This document shows positions 45,524 to 53,924 of a DNA stretch of 64,000 bases, in pieces. Position 1 is the stretch's first letter. Each line of letters opens with the position of its first letter. The position numbers were made by a program, and so were the translations under genes. This DNA is from Microcoleus sp. FACHB-61 (GTDB lineage Bacteria; Cyanobacteriota; Cyanobacteriia; Cyanobacteriales; Microcoleaceae): assembly GCA_014695295.1 (NCBI GenBank), contig JACJNY010000013.1, forward strand, positions 94,845-158,844, given 5' to 3'. Below the pieces are notes generated by a model. That model was not told the origin of the DNA. It saw only the letters and a program-made list of their open reading frames with translations, and searched no databases.

Positions 45524-47071
45524 ATGCGTAAACTTTTATATTTTGCAACTATAGGAATGCTGGCTTTCTCGATCGGGGGATGCGGCGGCGACGGGGGCGG
45601 CAACACGGCCAGCCCCACTCCTAGTCCTAGTCTCAGTCCCGGTGCAGCATCTCCGTCACCGGCCGCCAACGCTCCCGGAACACCAGGCGCCGCGGCCAGT
45701 CCCACCCCAGCAGCTCAGACATTCCCCTCCCCCGTAGTAGCGGCCCAGCCCCCCGGCTTGATCAGACCCACAAACCCCGACGAACGAGCAAGACAAGCTC
45801 AAGCAGGCATCGAGGCCAAAAAGACAGCACCGGGCTTAAACGGGACGGCAATTCGACAGACTCCCCTCCCCGGCCAAACAAACGATCCATTCTCAGTCCT
45901 TCCCCCTCAACCGATCAGAACAGACGCCGGGGCACAGGGCAACGAGCTCCCCAACCTGCCAGTCCGAGAAGTGCCCAATCTGCCCGACCTGCCAGCTCAG
46001 AGAAACCCCCCTCAGTGGAGGCCTGGACAGCGCCAAAGCGCACCGGACGGCGCAATTGCCGAACTTCCCGAAACCCAAAGCCCCGTAGGGGTGTCGAGTC
46101 TTCCCAACCTGCCGTTAACCCCCATACCCCAATGGAGGTCGCCAATTGCAACGCGTCCCCAAACGGCACCGGGACGCCCGCAAACGGCACCGGGACGCCC
46201 GCAAACGGCACCGGGACGCCCGCAAACGGCACCGGGACGCCCCGGTACTAGACCAGCAGGCTCCCCAGACATAGCAGGATCTCCCGCATCTATACCTGGA
46301 CTGCCCTCCATACCGGGCTTCCCAAGAGGCACCACCGGACGGCAGCCAGCCGGCCCCGGACGCCCCAGAGCCAGACCGGCAGCCTCCCCAGAGATAGCAG
46401 CAGCTCCCGCATCATCTATACCCGGACTACCATCTATACCGGCATTCCCAACCACCACCGCACGCCCCCAAGCAACACCGGGACGACCGGGAACACCGGG
46501 AACACCGGGAACACCGGGAACACCGGGAACACCGGGACGACCGGGAACACCGGGACGACCGGGACGACCGGGAACACCGGGAACACCGGGAACACCGGGA
46601 ACACCGGGACGACCGGGACGACCGGGAACACCGGGACGATCCCCAACCATCGTCGTTGTTCGCCCGCCCGCCCCTCCCACAATTCCCAACATCGCCACCA
46701 GAGAACTGCCCGGTATACCCAAGCTGCCAGGATTAACGTCGCCGCCCTCTTGGCAAGACCCCCACCCGCCACCCCCCCCGCCAGCTCCGCCACCCCCACC
46801 GCCTCCGCCTTCGACAGAAAATGCCAAAGGAGTTGAAGTTAGTGGCGTAGTCAAAGTTGGTAATGACATACTGGTAATTGTGAAAGCACCTAACGAGCCA
46901 ACAAGTCGATATATCAAAGTAGGACAGCGGATCGCCAGCGGGCAGGTGCTGATAAAACGAGTTGATTTCCTATCAGGAGCCGATCCGGTTGTGATTTTAG
47001 AAGAAAACGGTGTAGAGGTTTCCAAAATAGTGGGAGAAAAATCTCCCCAAGTTGCCCAAAAGCCAGTTTAA
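45524..47071 (+). CDS. Pro-rich, collagen-like putative lipoprotein
   Basis: 515 residues. The N-terminus [20 protein letters not shown] ends in a lipobox-like IGGC, so lipid attachment at Cys20 is likely. About residues 25-340 are low-complexity Pro/Gly/Thr/Ala, with four RPQTAPG units (21-bp DNA repeats at about 46160-46245) and about 18 Gly-Thr/Arg-Pro triplets (9-bp units, about 46470-46635), which have Gly at every third position. A poly-Pro stretch follows (about 46766-46810). Residues about 425-515 are a folded domain ([40 protein letters not shown]) of unknown type. The rigid rod-like repeats suggest a periplasmic spacer linking envelope layers. The last base of the stop overlaps the MORN gene's ATG. 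Confidence 0.85.
   Translation: MRKLLYFATIGMLAFSIGGCGGDGGGNTASPTPSPSLSPGAASPSPAANAPGTPGAAASPTPAAQTFPSPVVAAQPPGLIRPTNPDERARQAQAGIEAKKTAPGLNGTAIRQTPLPGQTNDPFSVLPPQPIRTDAGAQGNELPNLPVREVPNLPDLPAQRNPPQWRPGQRQSAPDGAIAELPETQSPVGVSSLPNLPLTPIPQWRSPIATRPQTAPGRPQTAPGRPQTAPGRPQTAPGRPGTRPAGSPDIAGSPASIPGLPSIPGFPRGTTGRQPAGPGRPRARPAASPEIAAAPASSIPGLPSIPAFPTTTARPQATPGRPGTPGTPGTPGTPGTPGRPGTPGRPGRPGTPGTPGTPGTPGRPGRPGTPGRSPTIVVVRPPAPPTIPNIATRELPGIPKLPGLTSPPSWQDPHPPPPPPAPPPPPPPPSTENAKGVEVSGVVKVGNDILVIVKAPNEPTSRYIKVGQRIASGQVLIKRVDFLSGADPVVILEENGVEVSKIVGEKSPQVAQKPV
46480..46637 (+). repeat. 9-bp tandem repeat CCGGGA(A/C)(C/G)A encoding Gly-Thr/Arg-Pro
   Basis: About 17 copies of ACACCGGGA or CGACCGGGA inside the lipoprotein gene. 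Such arrays are prone to expansion and contraction by slippage, so length variation between strains is expected; every change stays in frame because the unit is 9 bp. Confidence 0.8.
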
Positions 47072-47856
47072 TGAAAAATTTACCTCAATCCTTGGAAGGA
47101 AAATTGAGAACAGTCATGCTTCGCTCAATTAAAAAATTCGGAATACTGATGTTGGTTAGTTCGGGGTTAGGATACCTCTCACTGCTAGCCAACAGTCAGC
47201 CGTCATTGGCCCAGGCGCCAGACTCCGCCCAAAACCGCCCTCCCGTTTGCGAAGGCTCTCCCCCCAACGGTCGAGTCAAGTGCAACTACGAGAATGGCGA
47301 CAATTATCAAGGAAATTTTGTCAACGGCAGACCTCAGGGACAAGGAATATACGTATACTCCAACGGCGATCGCTATGAAGGACAGTTTCGCAACGGCGTG
47401 CCCAACGGTCAAGGCGTATTCCTGTTCGCCAACGATGACCGCATCCTGGGAGAGTTCCGCAACGGGCTGATCGTTAGGGGAGAAGCTATTTTTGCCAATG
47501 GCGATCGTTACCGGGGAACATATGAAATTGTTCAACCAACTGGCGGCGGGGCAGCTAGCAGTCAGCCGCACGGCCAAGGGCAATTTATCTTTGCTAGCGG
47601 CGATCGCTACGCCGGACAGTTTTTCGCAGGAAACCCGTTTGGTCAGGGAGTGTTCACCCGCCCTGACGGCACGCGCTGCGCCGGTCAGTTTTTCAACGAA
47701 CAGCTAGACGGCAAAGGTAGTTGCAGCTTCCCAAACGGCATTCGCTACCAAGGCGAATTGCGCAAGGGACTGCCTCACGGTAAAGGAGTAATTACAGATG
47801 CTAAAGGCAGACGGTTTTCCGGAGAGTTTCGCGCAGGCAAGCGCGTTCAACCGTGA
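47071..47856 (+). CDS. Secreted MORN-repeat protein
   Basis: 261 residues. The ATG at 47071 overlaps the preceding stop (TAATG), indicating translational coupling; Met16 is an alternative and would give a cleaner signal peptide ending ...PSLAQA. From about 68 there are some eight MORN repeats (for example YQGNFVNGRPQGQGIYVY, YEGQFRNGVPNGQGVFLF, YAGQFFAGNPFGQGVFTR, YQGELRKGLPHGKGVITD), each a 23-residue beta-hairpin unit. MORN arrays act as scaffolds or membrane/peptide-binding surfaces. Exported, so it probably works with the lipoprotein encoded upstream. Specific function unknown. Confidence 0.9.
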   Translation: MKNLPQSLEGKLRTVMLRSIKKFGILMLVSSGLGYLSLLANSQPSLAQAPDSAQNRPPVCEGSPPNGRVKCNYENGDNYQGNFVNGRPQGQGIYVYSNGDRYEGQFRNGVPNGQGVFLFANDDRILGEFRNGLIVRGEAIFANGDRYRGTYEIVQPTGGGAASSQPHGQGQFIFASGDRYAGQFFAGNPFGQGVFTRPDGTRCAGQFFNEQLDGKGSCSFPNGIRYQGELRKGLPHGKGVITDAKGRRFSGEFRAGKRVQP

Positions 47857-47904
47857 ATCTAGCCTCTAAAATTTAACATCTGACATCAGTGGAGGCGTTT
47901 TGAC

Positions 47905-48528
47905 ATGACGACAAATGCTGCTTCTAGTTCTTGGCGCGCCAGCCAATTTCCTTTTGATTTTGCCCCGCAGCGGACTCAAGATGCTGATTTGTTGCGACAA
48001 CTCAATTTTGTGCCCGGTTTGAAGGAAGTCTTGACTTTGCGGCAAGTTCATGCTTTGGAACACGCTACGGTTTGGGTACTCAGCCAATCTGGCGGTACGG
48101 CCGCAGCAAGAGCCGATAATGATTTATTGGGCGGGATGTCCACAGACCAAGGATTTTATCTTTACGGTCGCGTTAACATTGCACAGTTGCGTCAGGCAGT
48201 GCGCGAGGCTTTGCAGCGGATTGCAAGCGGAGAGTGGGATTTAGCTGTACATCCCCGCTGCGGTACGAATGTGTCGGTGGGAATGCTACTGACTGCTGGA
48301 CTTGCTGTCGGCCTCAATTTAGCCCTGCCTCGGGGGCCTATTCTGCAACTTTTAGGTTTGGGAGCAGCGGCGGCGGCGGCGGCTCAGTTAGCTCCTGATG
48401 TGGGTTCTCTGGCTCAGCGGTACGTGACAACTGCTATTCCGTTTAATTTAAGTGTTGTTGATATTACTGTAAGTCACGACTTCTGGGGACGCGAAGCTCA
48501 TTTTGTTCGGGTACGTTGGGTTGAATAG
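47905..48528 (+). CDS. DUF6391-like membrane protein
   Basis: 207 residues. GGAGG lies at a good distance before the ATG (strong ribosome binding site). LNFVPGLKEVLTLRQVHALEHATVWVLSQS at 35-65 with a HALEHA motif, then GMSTDQGFYLYG and VHPRCGTNVSVGMLLTAGLAVGLNLALPRGP; two or three hydrophobic segments lie between about 125 and 170. This is a cyanobacterial protein family I place in DUF6391 from memory, not by search. His/Glu pairs in HALEHAT hint at a metal site; no function is known. Confidence 0.75.
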   Translation: MTTNAASSSWRASQFPFDFAPQRTQDADLLRQLNFVPGLKEVLTLRQVHALEHATVWVLSQSGGTAAARADNDLLGGMSTDQGFYLYGRVNIAQLRQAVREALQRIASGEWDLAVHPRCGTNVSVGMLLTAGLAVGLNLALPRGPILQLLGLGAAAAAAAQLAPDVGSLAQRYVTTAIPFNLSVVDITVSHDFWGREAHFVRVRWVE

Positions 48529-48547
48529 CTGCTGCAGGAGGGGGAGA

Positions 48548-48742
48548 GTGGGAGACGGGGAGAGTTAGGAAAATCTTCCTTCTTCCTTCTTCCTTCTTCC
48601 TTCTTCCTTCGTTTAATTAGTGCTTTGAAGTCAGGTGGGAGACGGGGAGAGTTAGGAAAATCTTCCTTCTTCCTTCTTCCTTCTTCCTTCTTCCTTCTTC
48701 CTTCTTCCTTCTTCCTTCGTTTAATTAGTGCTTTGAAGTCAG
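48548..48742. repeat. Duplicated block with TCTTCCT heptamer arrays (5 and 8 copies)
   Basis: GTGGGAGACGGGGAGAGTTAG...TCTTCCT repeats...CGTTTAATTAGTGCTTTGAAGTCAG occurs twice in tandem (about 48548-48634 and 48635-48742). The heptamer array has about 5 units in the first copy (48574-48610) and about 8 in the second (48661-48718). STRR-type repeat; a reverse-strand relative is at about 63450-63480. Confidence 0.8.
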
Positions 48743-48795
48743 GGCGATTCCCTTCGGGATAGCTTCGCTCGCGCGTACTTCATCTAACAAAAAAA

Positions 48796-49254
48796 ATGTG
48801 CAAATTAGCGCTCTACAAAACCTGGGTGGCAAGTCTACTGGCTGTCAGCTTAGCCGTAGCAGGCAACAGCTTTTTCCCTTTCACCCACAATGCGAGTTTT
48901 GCTGGCGAAATATCTCAAACTAACGAACCAGAAAGATCTCCTGACGGCAAGATAGTTCCCGTCAATGGCAAAGTCAATGTTAGATTAACGAATCAAACCA
49001 ACGATCGACTATTTTATCAGGTAGCTGGACAGACTAACCGCCGCAGTTTAGCGGAAAATTCAACAGTGGCGCTGCAAGCATTGACACTACCCGCATCAAT
49101 TGTATTTAGGCGGCCAGATGGCGCATTATTGAAACCCAGTTTGAAACCTGTTGGCGAAGGAACAGTGGAACTAAGATTAGACGAGACGAATGATTTAGAT
49201 TTGGATAAAAGATCTTTAAGGATTCGGAATGACGGCGCACTTTTTCTCAGATAG
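48796..49254 (+). CDS. Small secreted protein of unknown function
   Basis: 152 residues. N-terminal signal (about 8-37, WVASLLAVSLAVAGNSFFPF...ASFAG). The mature part has GKVNVRLTNQTNDRLFYQVAGQTNRRSLAENSTVALQALTLPASIVFRRPDG and VELRLDETNDLDLDKRSLRIRNDGALFLR, resembling a beta-sandwich. No family recognised. The upstream gap carries the heptamer repeats. Confidence 0.7.
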   Translation: MCKLALYKTWVASLLAVSLAVAGNSFFPFTHNASFAGEISQTNEPERSPDGKIVPVNGKVNVRLTNQTNDRLFYQVAGQTNRRSLAENSTVALQALTLPASIVFRRPDGALLKPSLKPVGEGTVELRLDETNDLDLDKRSLRIRNDGALFLR

Positions 49255-49443
49255 AAAACTGCAAAATTTAAAGAATTAACCTTCATTAAATATCTGTCTG
49301 CGTTAATCTGTGTACATCTGCGGTTAAAAGGTCCAATCGCCCTTGCCCCAGCAATTGTCAGGCAACAGTTGAATCATGTAAAATCAACTGGGCGATCGCC
49401 CCGACAACTCGACCTCACCCTTCCGTACACCATCCGAGTTCCT

Positions 49444-50544
49444 ATGTCAATCAAAAAAAATCTTTCCATAGCGCTGTTAATTTTCATCCCCATTTCCATC
49501 GCCGCTGAGTATTTGCACTGGGGCTCCCTGGCAGTTTTCATCACATCCGCTTTAGGCATTATACCTCTGGCTATTTGGTTGAGCACAGCAACAGAAGAAG
49601 TGGCGATTGTTACAGGCCCCTCCATAGGCGGCTTATTAAATGCAGTCTTCGGCAATGCTACAGAATTAATTATTGCCATAGTTGCCCTGAAAGCCGGCTT
49701 AATTGACATTGTGAAAGCCAGCATAACCGGCACAATTATCAGTAACTTACTCTTAGTCATGGGATTTTCCATGCTGCTAGGAGGAATACGCTACAAAGAA
49801 CAAGAATTTAAGCCGATTATCGCGCGGGTGAACGGTTCCACCATGACTCTAGCAGTGATTGCAATTCTGCTGCCCACAATGGTAATTTACACCTCCAATG
49901 GAGTGGAACCTGCAGCCATTCAGAATCTTTCCTTAATAACTGCGATCGTCCTAATTGCAGTTTACGCTCTAACTCTGCTTTTTTCATTAAAAACTCACAG
50001 CTATCTTTACGAGGTCAGCTTACTAGAACTAGAGTCAGAAAATCCTCAAAATACCAAAGAGGAATCTACTACGCACAAACCGAATTTGTGGCTGTGGATA
50101 GGGGTGCTAGTTGCCTCAACTGTTGCCGTTGCTTTTGAATCAGAAATTTTTGTGGGTGTTGTCGAAGAAACTACCAAAGGATTGGGCTTGACGCCGCTGT
50201 TTACAGGGGTAATTCTATTGCCAATTGTTGGTGGCGCGGCCGAATATGTAACTGCGGTGGGAGTTGCGATGAAAAACAATATGGATTTGTCAGTTTCTGT
50301 CGCGATGGGTTCGAGTTTGCTAGTTGCTTTGCTGGTAGCGCCGGTGCTGGTGATTATCGGATTAGTGATTCATCAGCCGATGGATTTAAACTTCAATCCG
50401 TTTGAAGTAGTTGCAGTTGCCATCGCAGTGACAATTGCCAATCTAATCAGTATCGACGGCCGCTCTAATTGGCTTGAAGGAGTGCTGCTTTTAGCAACAT
50501 ATATCGTGTTAGGAGCGGCATTCTACTTTCACCCCATTACTTGA
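49444..50544 (+). CDS. Ca2+/H+ (cation/proton) antiporter, CaCA family
   Basis: 366 residues from ATG 49444 (MSIKKNLSIALLIFIPI); a longer frame from 49369 adds 25 residues without membrane character, and is rejected. About eleven hydrophobic segments. Two inverted alpha-repeats carry the ion site: GGLLNAVFGNATELIIAIVALKAGL and PIVGGAAEYVTAVGVAMKNNMDLSVSVAMGSSL, each with the expected acidic residue. An acidic loop (ESENPQNTKEES) separates the halves. It exports Ca2+ in exchange for H+, as the plasma membrane antiporters of cyanobacteria and plant CAX proteins do. Stands alone. Confidence 0.93.
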   Translation: MSIKKNLSIALLIFIPISIAAEYLHWGSLAVFITSALGIIPLAIWLSTATEEVAIVTGPSIGGLLNAVFGNATELIIAIVALKAGLIDIVKASITGTIISNLLLVMGFSMLLGGIRYKEQEFKPIIARVNGSTMTLAVIAILLPTMVIYTSNGVEPAAIQNLSLITAIVLIAVYALTLLFSLKTHSYLYEVSLLELESENPQNTKEESTTHKPNLWLWIGVLVASTVAVAFESEIFVGVVEETTKGLGLTPLFTGVILLPIVGGAAEYVTAVGVAMKNNMDLSVSVAMGSSLLVALLVAPVLVIIGLVIHQPMDLNFNPFEVVAVAIAVTIANLISIDGRSNWLEGVLLLATYIVLGAAFYFHPIT

Positions 50545-50681
50545 ACTAACAATTTTATTGGAGGGGCAATCTCGCGTGGTTACCCCTCTTCACTTGAAAA
50601 TAACTTATCTTTTTTCTGGTTTGTTATTCCTCTTTTTCTTCTGCCATTGATTGAAGAAAATAATTTTAGGACCGAAAGTAA

Positions 50682-51326
50682 TTACGGACAGCGACACTGT
50701 TGAACAGGAAAACACTGTCGTCTGCAACTTCTTTTTCTGCCTTTACTGTCGCGACAATCAGAAGTATCCCGACATTCTAGCTTATTTTCACAAATTTGCT
50801 GACGGGGAAAAGTACCTAAGCTTTGTATAGAAACTTCAGCCGTAAGCGCACCCTGTTCTATAACTTGGTCATTTTCTTTAATTTCATAGAGAAACTTATT
50901 TTCTCCCTCTAAAACCGAAAAAGTTCTTGTTTTGTGACTGTTACCCAACTTAAATCCAAAATCTTCGGAAAACTCACCTTTGTTGTAACCTCTATCTGTG
51001 TAAGGATAGGGGTTAGTTTCCATGCCATCAGTCACATTTTTAATCACCACCCTTCTGTTAGGGCCGGGAGGAGTTTTGCTGGAAACAAAGCGAGCGCTTT
51101 GCGAATCAGGGGAGATCACAGTACCGGCACACGCACCTACATATTCAATGCGCTTAAATTGAATCAAATTAATATTAAAAGCGTTTTCGTTTTTGACTCT
51201 AAATTGTGCTTCGCTAGTCTGCTGAGCGCTGACTGTGAAAGCTGCTAGAATCAAAAAAATTGCTCCCACCAAAATAGCTAGGAATTTGATTGGTGTCTTC
51301 CCCGTAAAATATCTGGCGTGTTTCAT
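50682..51326 (-). CDS. Secreted protein with a Cys-rich C-terminus, unknown function
   Basis: 214 residues. Signal peptide (about 11-35, IKFLAILVGAIFLILAAFTVSAQQT). The body is a plausible beta-domain (EAQFRVKNENAFNINLIQFKRIEYVGAC, TRTFSVLEGENKFLYEI). The last 40 residues hold about nine Cys (CENKLECRDTSDCRDSKG, then CRRQCFPVQQCRCP), likely disulfide-bonded outside the cytoplasm. I recognise no family. It may be a cell-surface or small structural protein. Confidence 0.7.
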   Translation of the reverse strand: MKHARYFTGKTPIKFLAILVGAIFLILAAFTVSAQQTSEAQFRVKNENAFNINLIQFKRIEYVGACAGTVISPDSQSARFVSSKTPPGPNRRVVIKNVTDGMETNPYPYTDRGYNKGEFSEDFGFKLGNSHKTRTFSVLEGENKFLYEIKENDQVIEQGALTAEVSIQSLGTFPRQQICENKLECRDTSDCRDSKGRKRSCRRQCFPVQQCRCP

Positions 51327-51629
51327 CTCTGTATACCTCTAATGTGAATAAATAGCATTTTGTTGACAACTTATTATTTTAAGTTGAGAGCAGATGTGTT
51401 GTCAAAATTGAGCGGATAGGTTTGTTGTGAGGACTTGAGTCCTTGATGCTGAGTGGCGAAAAGGAAAACTGAAGTCCTGAGTGCGAACTTTATAGAGTCA
51501 GGAATGAAGTCCTGAGTACGAACTTACAGCGTCTTCCAGGTTGATGAACTTTAGGGACACGGCAATGCCGTGTCCCTACGGGGATAGAACGATAGGCGGG
51601 GTACTTCATAAACGTGGAATCTGCTGTAA
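51327..51629. repeat. Intergenic direct repeat and TAGGGACACGGCA palindrome
   Basis: The 21-mer TGAAGTCCTGAGTGCGAACT plus T lies at 51470-51490 and again, with one change, at 51505-51525; a GGACTTGAGTCC inverted repeat is close by at 51431-51442. At 51552-51578 the 27-nt palindrome TAGGGACACGGCA-A-TGCCGTGTCCCTA belongs to the same family as those at 18364 and 18404. No gene. Confidence 0.7.
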
Positions 51630-53291
51630 CTACCAAGTTACTCGATCGCGCCATTTTTCTAATAGTTTTTCCCCGACTCCCTGCACTCGTTCTGCATCCT
51701 CCAAAGAGGTAAAAGGTTGCTGTTGCCGCGCTGCAATAATTCTTTCGGCTAACTTGGGCCCAACCCCAGGCAAAGTTTCTAATTCTTCCTGACTCGCTGA
51801 ATTCAAATTAACTAAATTTTTACCAGCAATTTGAGGTTTAGCACTTGCAGATTTTGATGCTGCTTGTAGTGAATCGCACTCTTTTTTCTTAGCGTCAATT
51901 CTCTGTTTGATTCGGGCGGGAATTCCCAAGATGGCACCTTTGTAAAGCCGATCGAACTCCCGCTCAAAATGGGCTGCAACTGTGGGACTCTCGATCGCCA
52001 GCAGCGTCTCGTCATTCCCGTGATTTGCCGCCTCACTCCAGTTGTGAGAACCTGTAAGCACCGTTTTGCCGTCCACAACGCCAAATTTGTGGTGCAGGCG
52101 ATCGCCCATTGGTAACAGCGGAACTCCCACCGTAGTCAGCGGCTTTTTCCAAGGGCGATTGTCAGCTTCTAACTTGCAATCTTGGATGAAAGTCGCACCC
52201 ATCATATCCAAACCTTCACTGTAAGAGCGATAAATAAAATTAGAGTCAATTAAAGCTCGCACTGCAACTCCTCGCCTAGCTTCAATTTCCAGAGTATTTG
52301 ACAACCGCTGAGCAGAAAATACAAACAGTGCCAAATCAACCGACTTTTTCGCACTACCCAAAGTTCGATCGATCAAACCGTTAGCGCTTTTTTCCCAAGG
52401 CAAAGTCGCAGCCGTCGGCGAAAATTGCACCGCAACTGTCGCATTTCCTACTCTCACTTTTTGCGCTTCACGAAACGGCTTTTTGATGCCAAATTTGCTG
52501 TCCGGTTTGCCTCCGGGCCCGTCGCCCCACATGATGTTAAATTCTTGAGTAAATAGTTGCGCTACTTGAGCATTTTCAATTTTCAGCAAATTGTTCGCAT
52601 TGCCGCGACTTGCTGCTGTCTTGAAATCGCCGTGTATATCGCTTGTGGTAAAATTAGCCGAAGTGACGATTACCGTTTTGCCGTCAATTACCACAAATTT
52701 GTGGTGCATCAAATCGCTGCCTTTACTGCCGTCAGCAGTATCGTCAATTACAGGAATCCCCGCATCTTTGACAATTACCAAAGCATCGTTTTGCTTGATT
52801 TCCTCTGGACTCAATTTACCGTCTTTATTTGTATCGGCAAGTTGCACAAATTCGTTATAACGATCGCGCTCTCTTTCCGGTAATTTCGCTAACTCCTGAG
52901 CTGTAAAATCGCTCCAAGGGCGACTATACATATGTTCGACAATTAATCTCACTTTAATTCCCGATCGCTGTCGATCGGCCAAAACCCTCGCAATACTGGG
53001 CAAGCGAAATTCCTGAACCGCTACATCTAACGTCGATCCAGCACTGGCGATCGCAACAGCGACCAACTTTTCCAAATCATCTCCAAATCTAGTTTGCTGG
53101 CGGTAAGGCTCTGTATAACTCGAAGCGATCGACTGATTGAAGTATACTTGCAACAAGGGGTCTTGAGGCAGCGGAGCCAGACTGGGGGGTAAATTCTGCA
53201 CGTCTTGCTTGATTTGTCCGCAGCCCGCCAGATTGATCCCCAGCAGCCCTGCACAACACAAACCGAGTAAATGATAATAAACTACAGCCAC
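51630..53291 (-). CDS. Phospholipase D-like lipoprotein with EF-hand and helix-hairpin-helix tail
   Basis: 553 residues. Lipobox LAGC at 21-24 predicts a lipid-anchored protein. Two HKD motifs: HHKFVVIDGKTVIVTSANFT and HHKFGVVDGKTVLTGSHNWS, both with His, Lys and Asp, so catalytically complete. An EF-hand-like loop DTNKDGKLSPEE is inserted before the first HKD and may bind Ca2+. After a linker, the last 65 residues (LVNLNSASQEELETLPGVGPKLAERII, FTSLEDAERVQGVGEKLL) form a ComEA-type helix-hairpin-helix DNA-binding domain. The combination of extracellular PLD nuclease/lipase and DNA-binding tail points to a nuclease acting on extracellular DNA; this is inference. Confidence 0.88.
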   Translation of the reverse strand: MAVVYYHLLGLCCAGLLGINLAGCGQIKQDVQNLPPSLAPLPQDPLLQVYFNQSIASSYTEPYRQQTRFGDDLEKLVAVAIASAGSTLDVAVQEFRLPSIARVLADRQRSGIKVRLIVEHMYSRPWSDFTAQELAKLPERERDRYNEFVQLADTNKDGKLSPEEIKQNDALVIVKDAGIPVIDDTADGSKGSDLMHHKFVVIDGKTVIVTSANFTTSDIHGDFKTAASRGNANNLLKIENAQVAQLFTQEFNIMWGDGPGGKPDSKFGIKKPFREAQKVRVGNATVAVQFSPTAATLPWEKSANGLIDRTLGSAKKSVDLALFVFSAQRLSNTLEIEARRGVAVRALIDSNFIYRSYSEGLDMMGATFIQDCKLEADNRPWKKPLTTVGVPLLPMGDRLHHKFGVVDGKTVLTGSHNWSEAANHGNDETLLAIESPTVAAHFEREFDRLYKGAILGIPARIKQRIDAKKKECDSLQAASKSASAKPQIAGKNLVNLNSASQEELETLPGVGPKLAERIIAARQQQPFTSLEDAERVQGVGEKLLEKWRDRVTW

Positions 53292-53482
53292 AAAGTTTTA
53301 ATAAATATAGAGGTTATTGGTCTTCCCACAGTTCCAAGCTATTGGATCGAGTAAAGTTACAACCTATTAAATTTATGCAAGGGAAGAGATTTTGCGTCTT
53401 GTAGAACTGCCTCGATGCCGGAAGCATCACTGGTAGGGTAGCAGCATTCAGGGGCGTGGGTCAAACCCGATACCCCTGCTTT

Positions 53483-53884
53483 ATGGCTAAAAGAAAAAGG
53501 ATTTTTCAGTGCGGTCACAAAGGATATGGTAAAGCGTGCCATCGCTGCACGCAAGAGTTGGTGGCGCAGCAGCATTACGTTGAAGTGCTGGCAGAAAAAC
53601 AAACCAAAAAACAACGGAGGGAAGCATCATTTGCTACAGATATCATCGATCTCAGAGGTCTGCCCGACCACGTAGTCACTAAAGCTCGCGCTATTATAGC
53701 AGCTTTGGGCGAAAATAAGAATTACAGAGATTTCGGCGGCAAACGCCTGCGTCACAACCGTTTGATCGTCAGTATTCCTGTAACGCGCAATTACAGAATG
53801 CTTTGTGAAGATTGCGGCACTTTCTTAATTCCCCAAAAAGTTTTGTCGCACGAAGACTACAACGTCTGCAAGCCAGGAAGTTAG
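53483..53884 (+). CDS. Small zinc-binding protein (DUF7682-like)
   Basis: 133 residues from ATG 53483; a GTG start at 53456 would add nine residues. CGHKGYGKACHRC near the N-terminus and CEDCG near 110 form two Cys/His clusters fit for zinc. The sequence between (DIIDLRGLPDHVVTKARAIIAALGENKNYRDFGGKRLRHNRLIVSIPVTRNYRMLC) resembles type II toxin (RelE)-like or RNA-binding small domains in cyanobacterial proteins. Assigned to the DUF7682-like group from memory. It ends 40 bp before the cysteine desulfurase gene, with the same direction, and may be co-transcribed. A TCATCAG repeat lies between. Confidence 0.7.
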   Translation: MAKRKRIFQCGHKGYGKACHRCTQELVAQQHYVEVLAEKQTKKQRREASFATDIIDLRGLPDHVVTKARAIIAALGENKNYRDFGGKRLRHNRLIVSIPVTRNYRMLCEDCGTFLIPQKVLSHEDYNVCKPGS

Positions 53885-53924
53885 TCATCAGTCATCAGTC
53901 ATTAGTCATAAGTTATTTAAAATC

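Noticed and set aside
46012..47025. 337-residue minus-strand frame rich in Gly/Val, opposite the Pro-rich lipoprotein gene
   Set aside because: It is the antisense image of a simple repeat; the plus frame has a signal peptide, a folded C-terminal domain and a coupled downstream gene.
48548..48742. Possible CRISPR array
   Set aside because: The units are 7-bp tandem repeats without unique spacers.
50555..50590. GAGGGG...CCCCTC as a terminator of the antiporter gene
   Set aside because: The stem is only six pairs with a long loop and no T-run follows.
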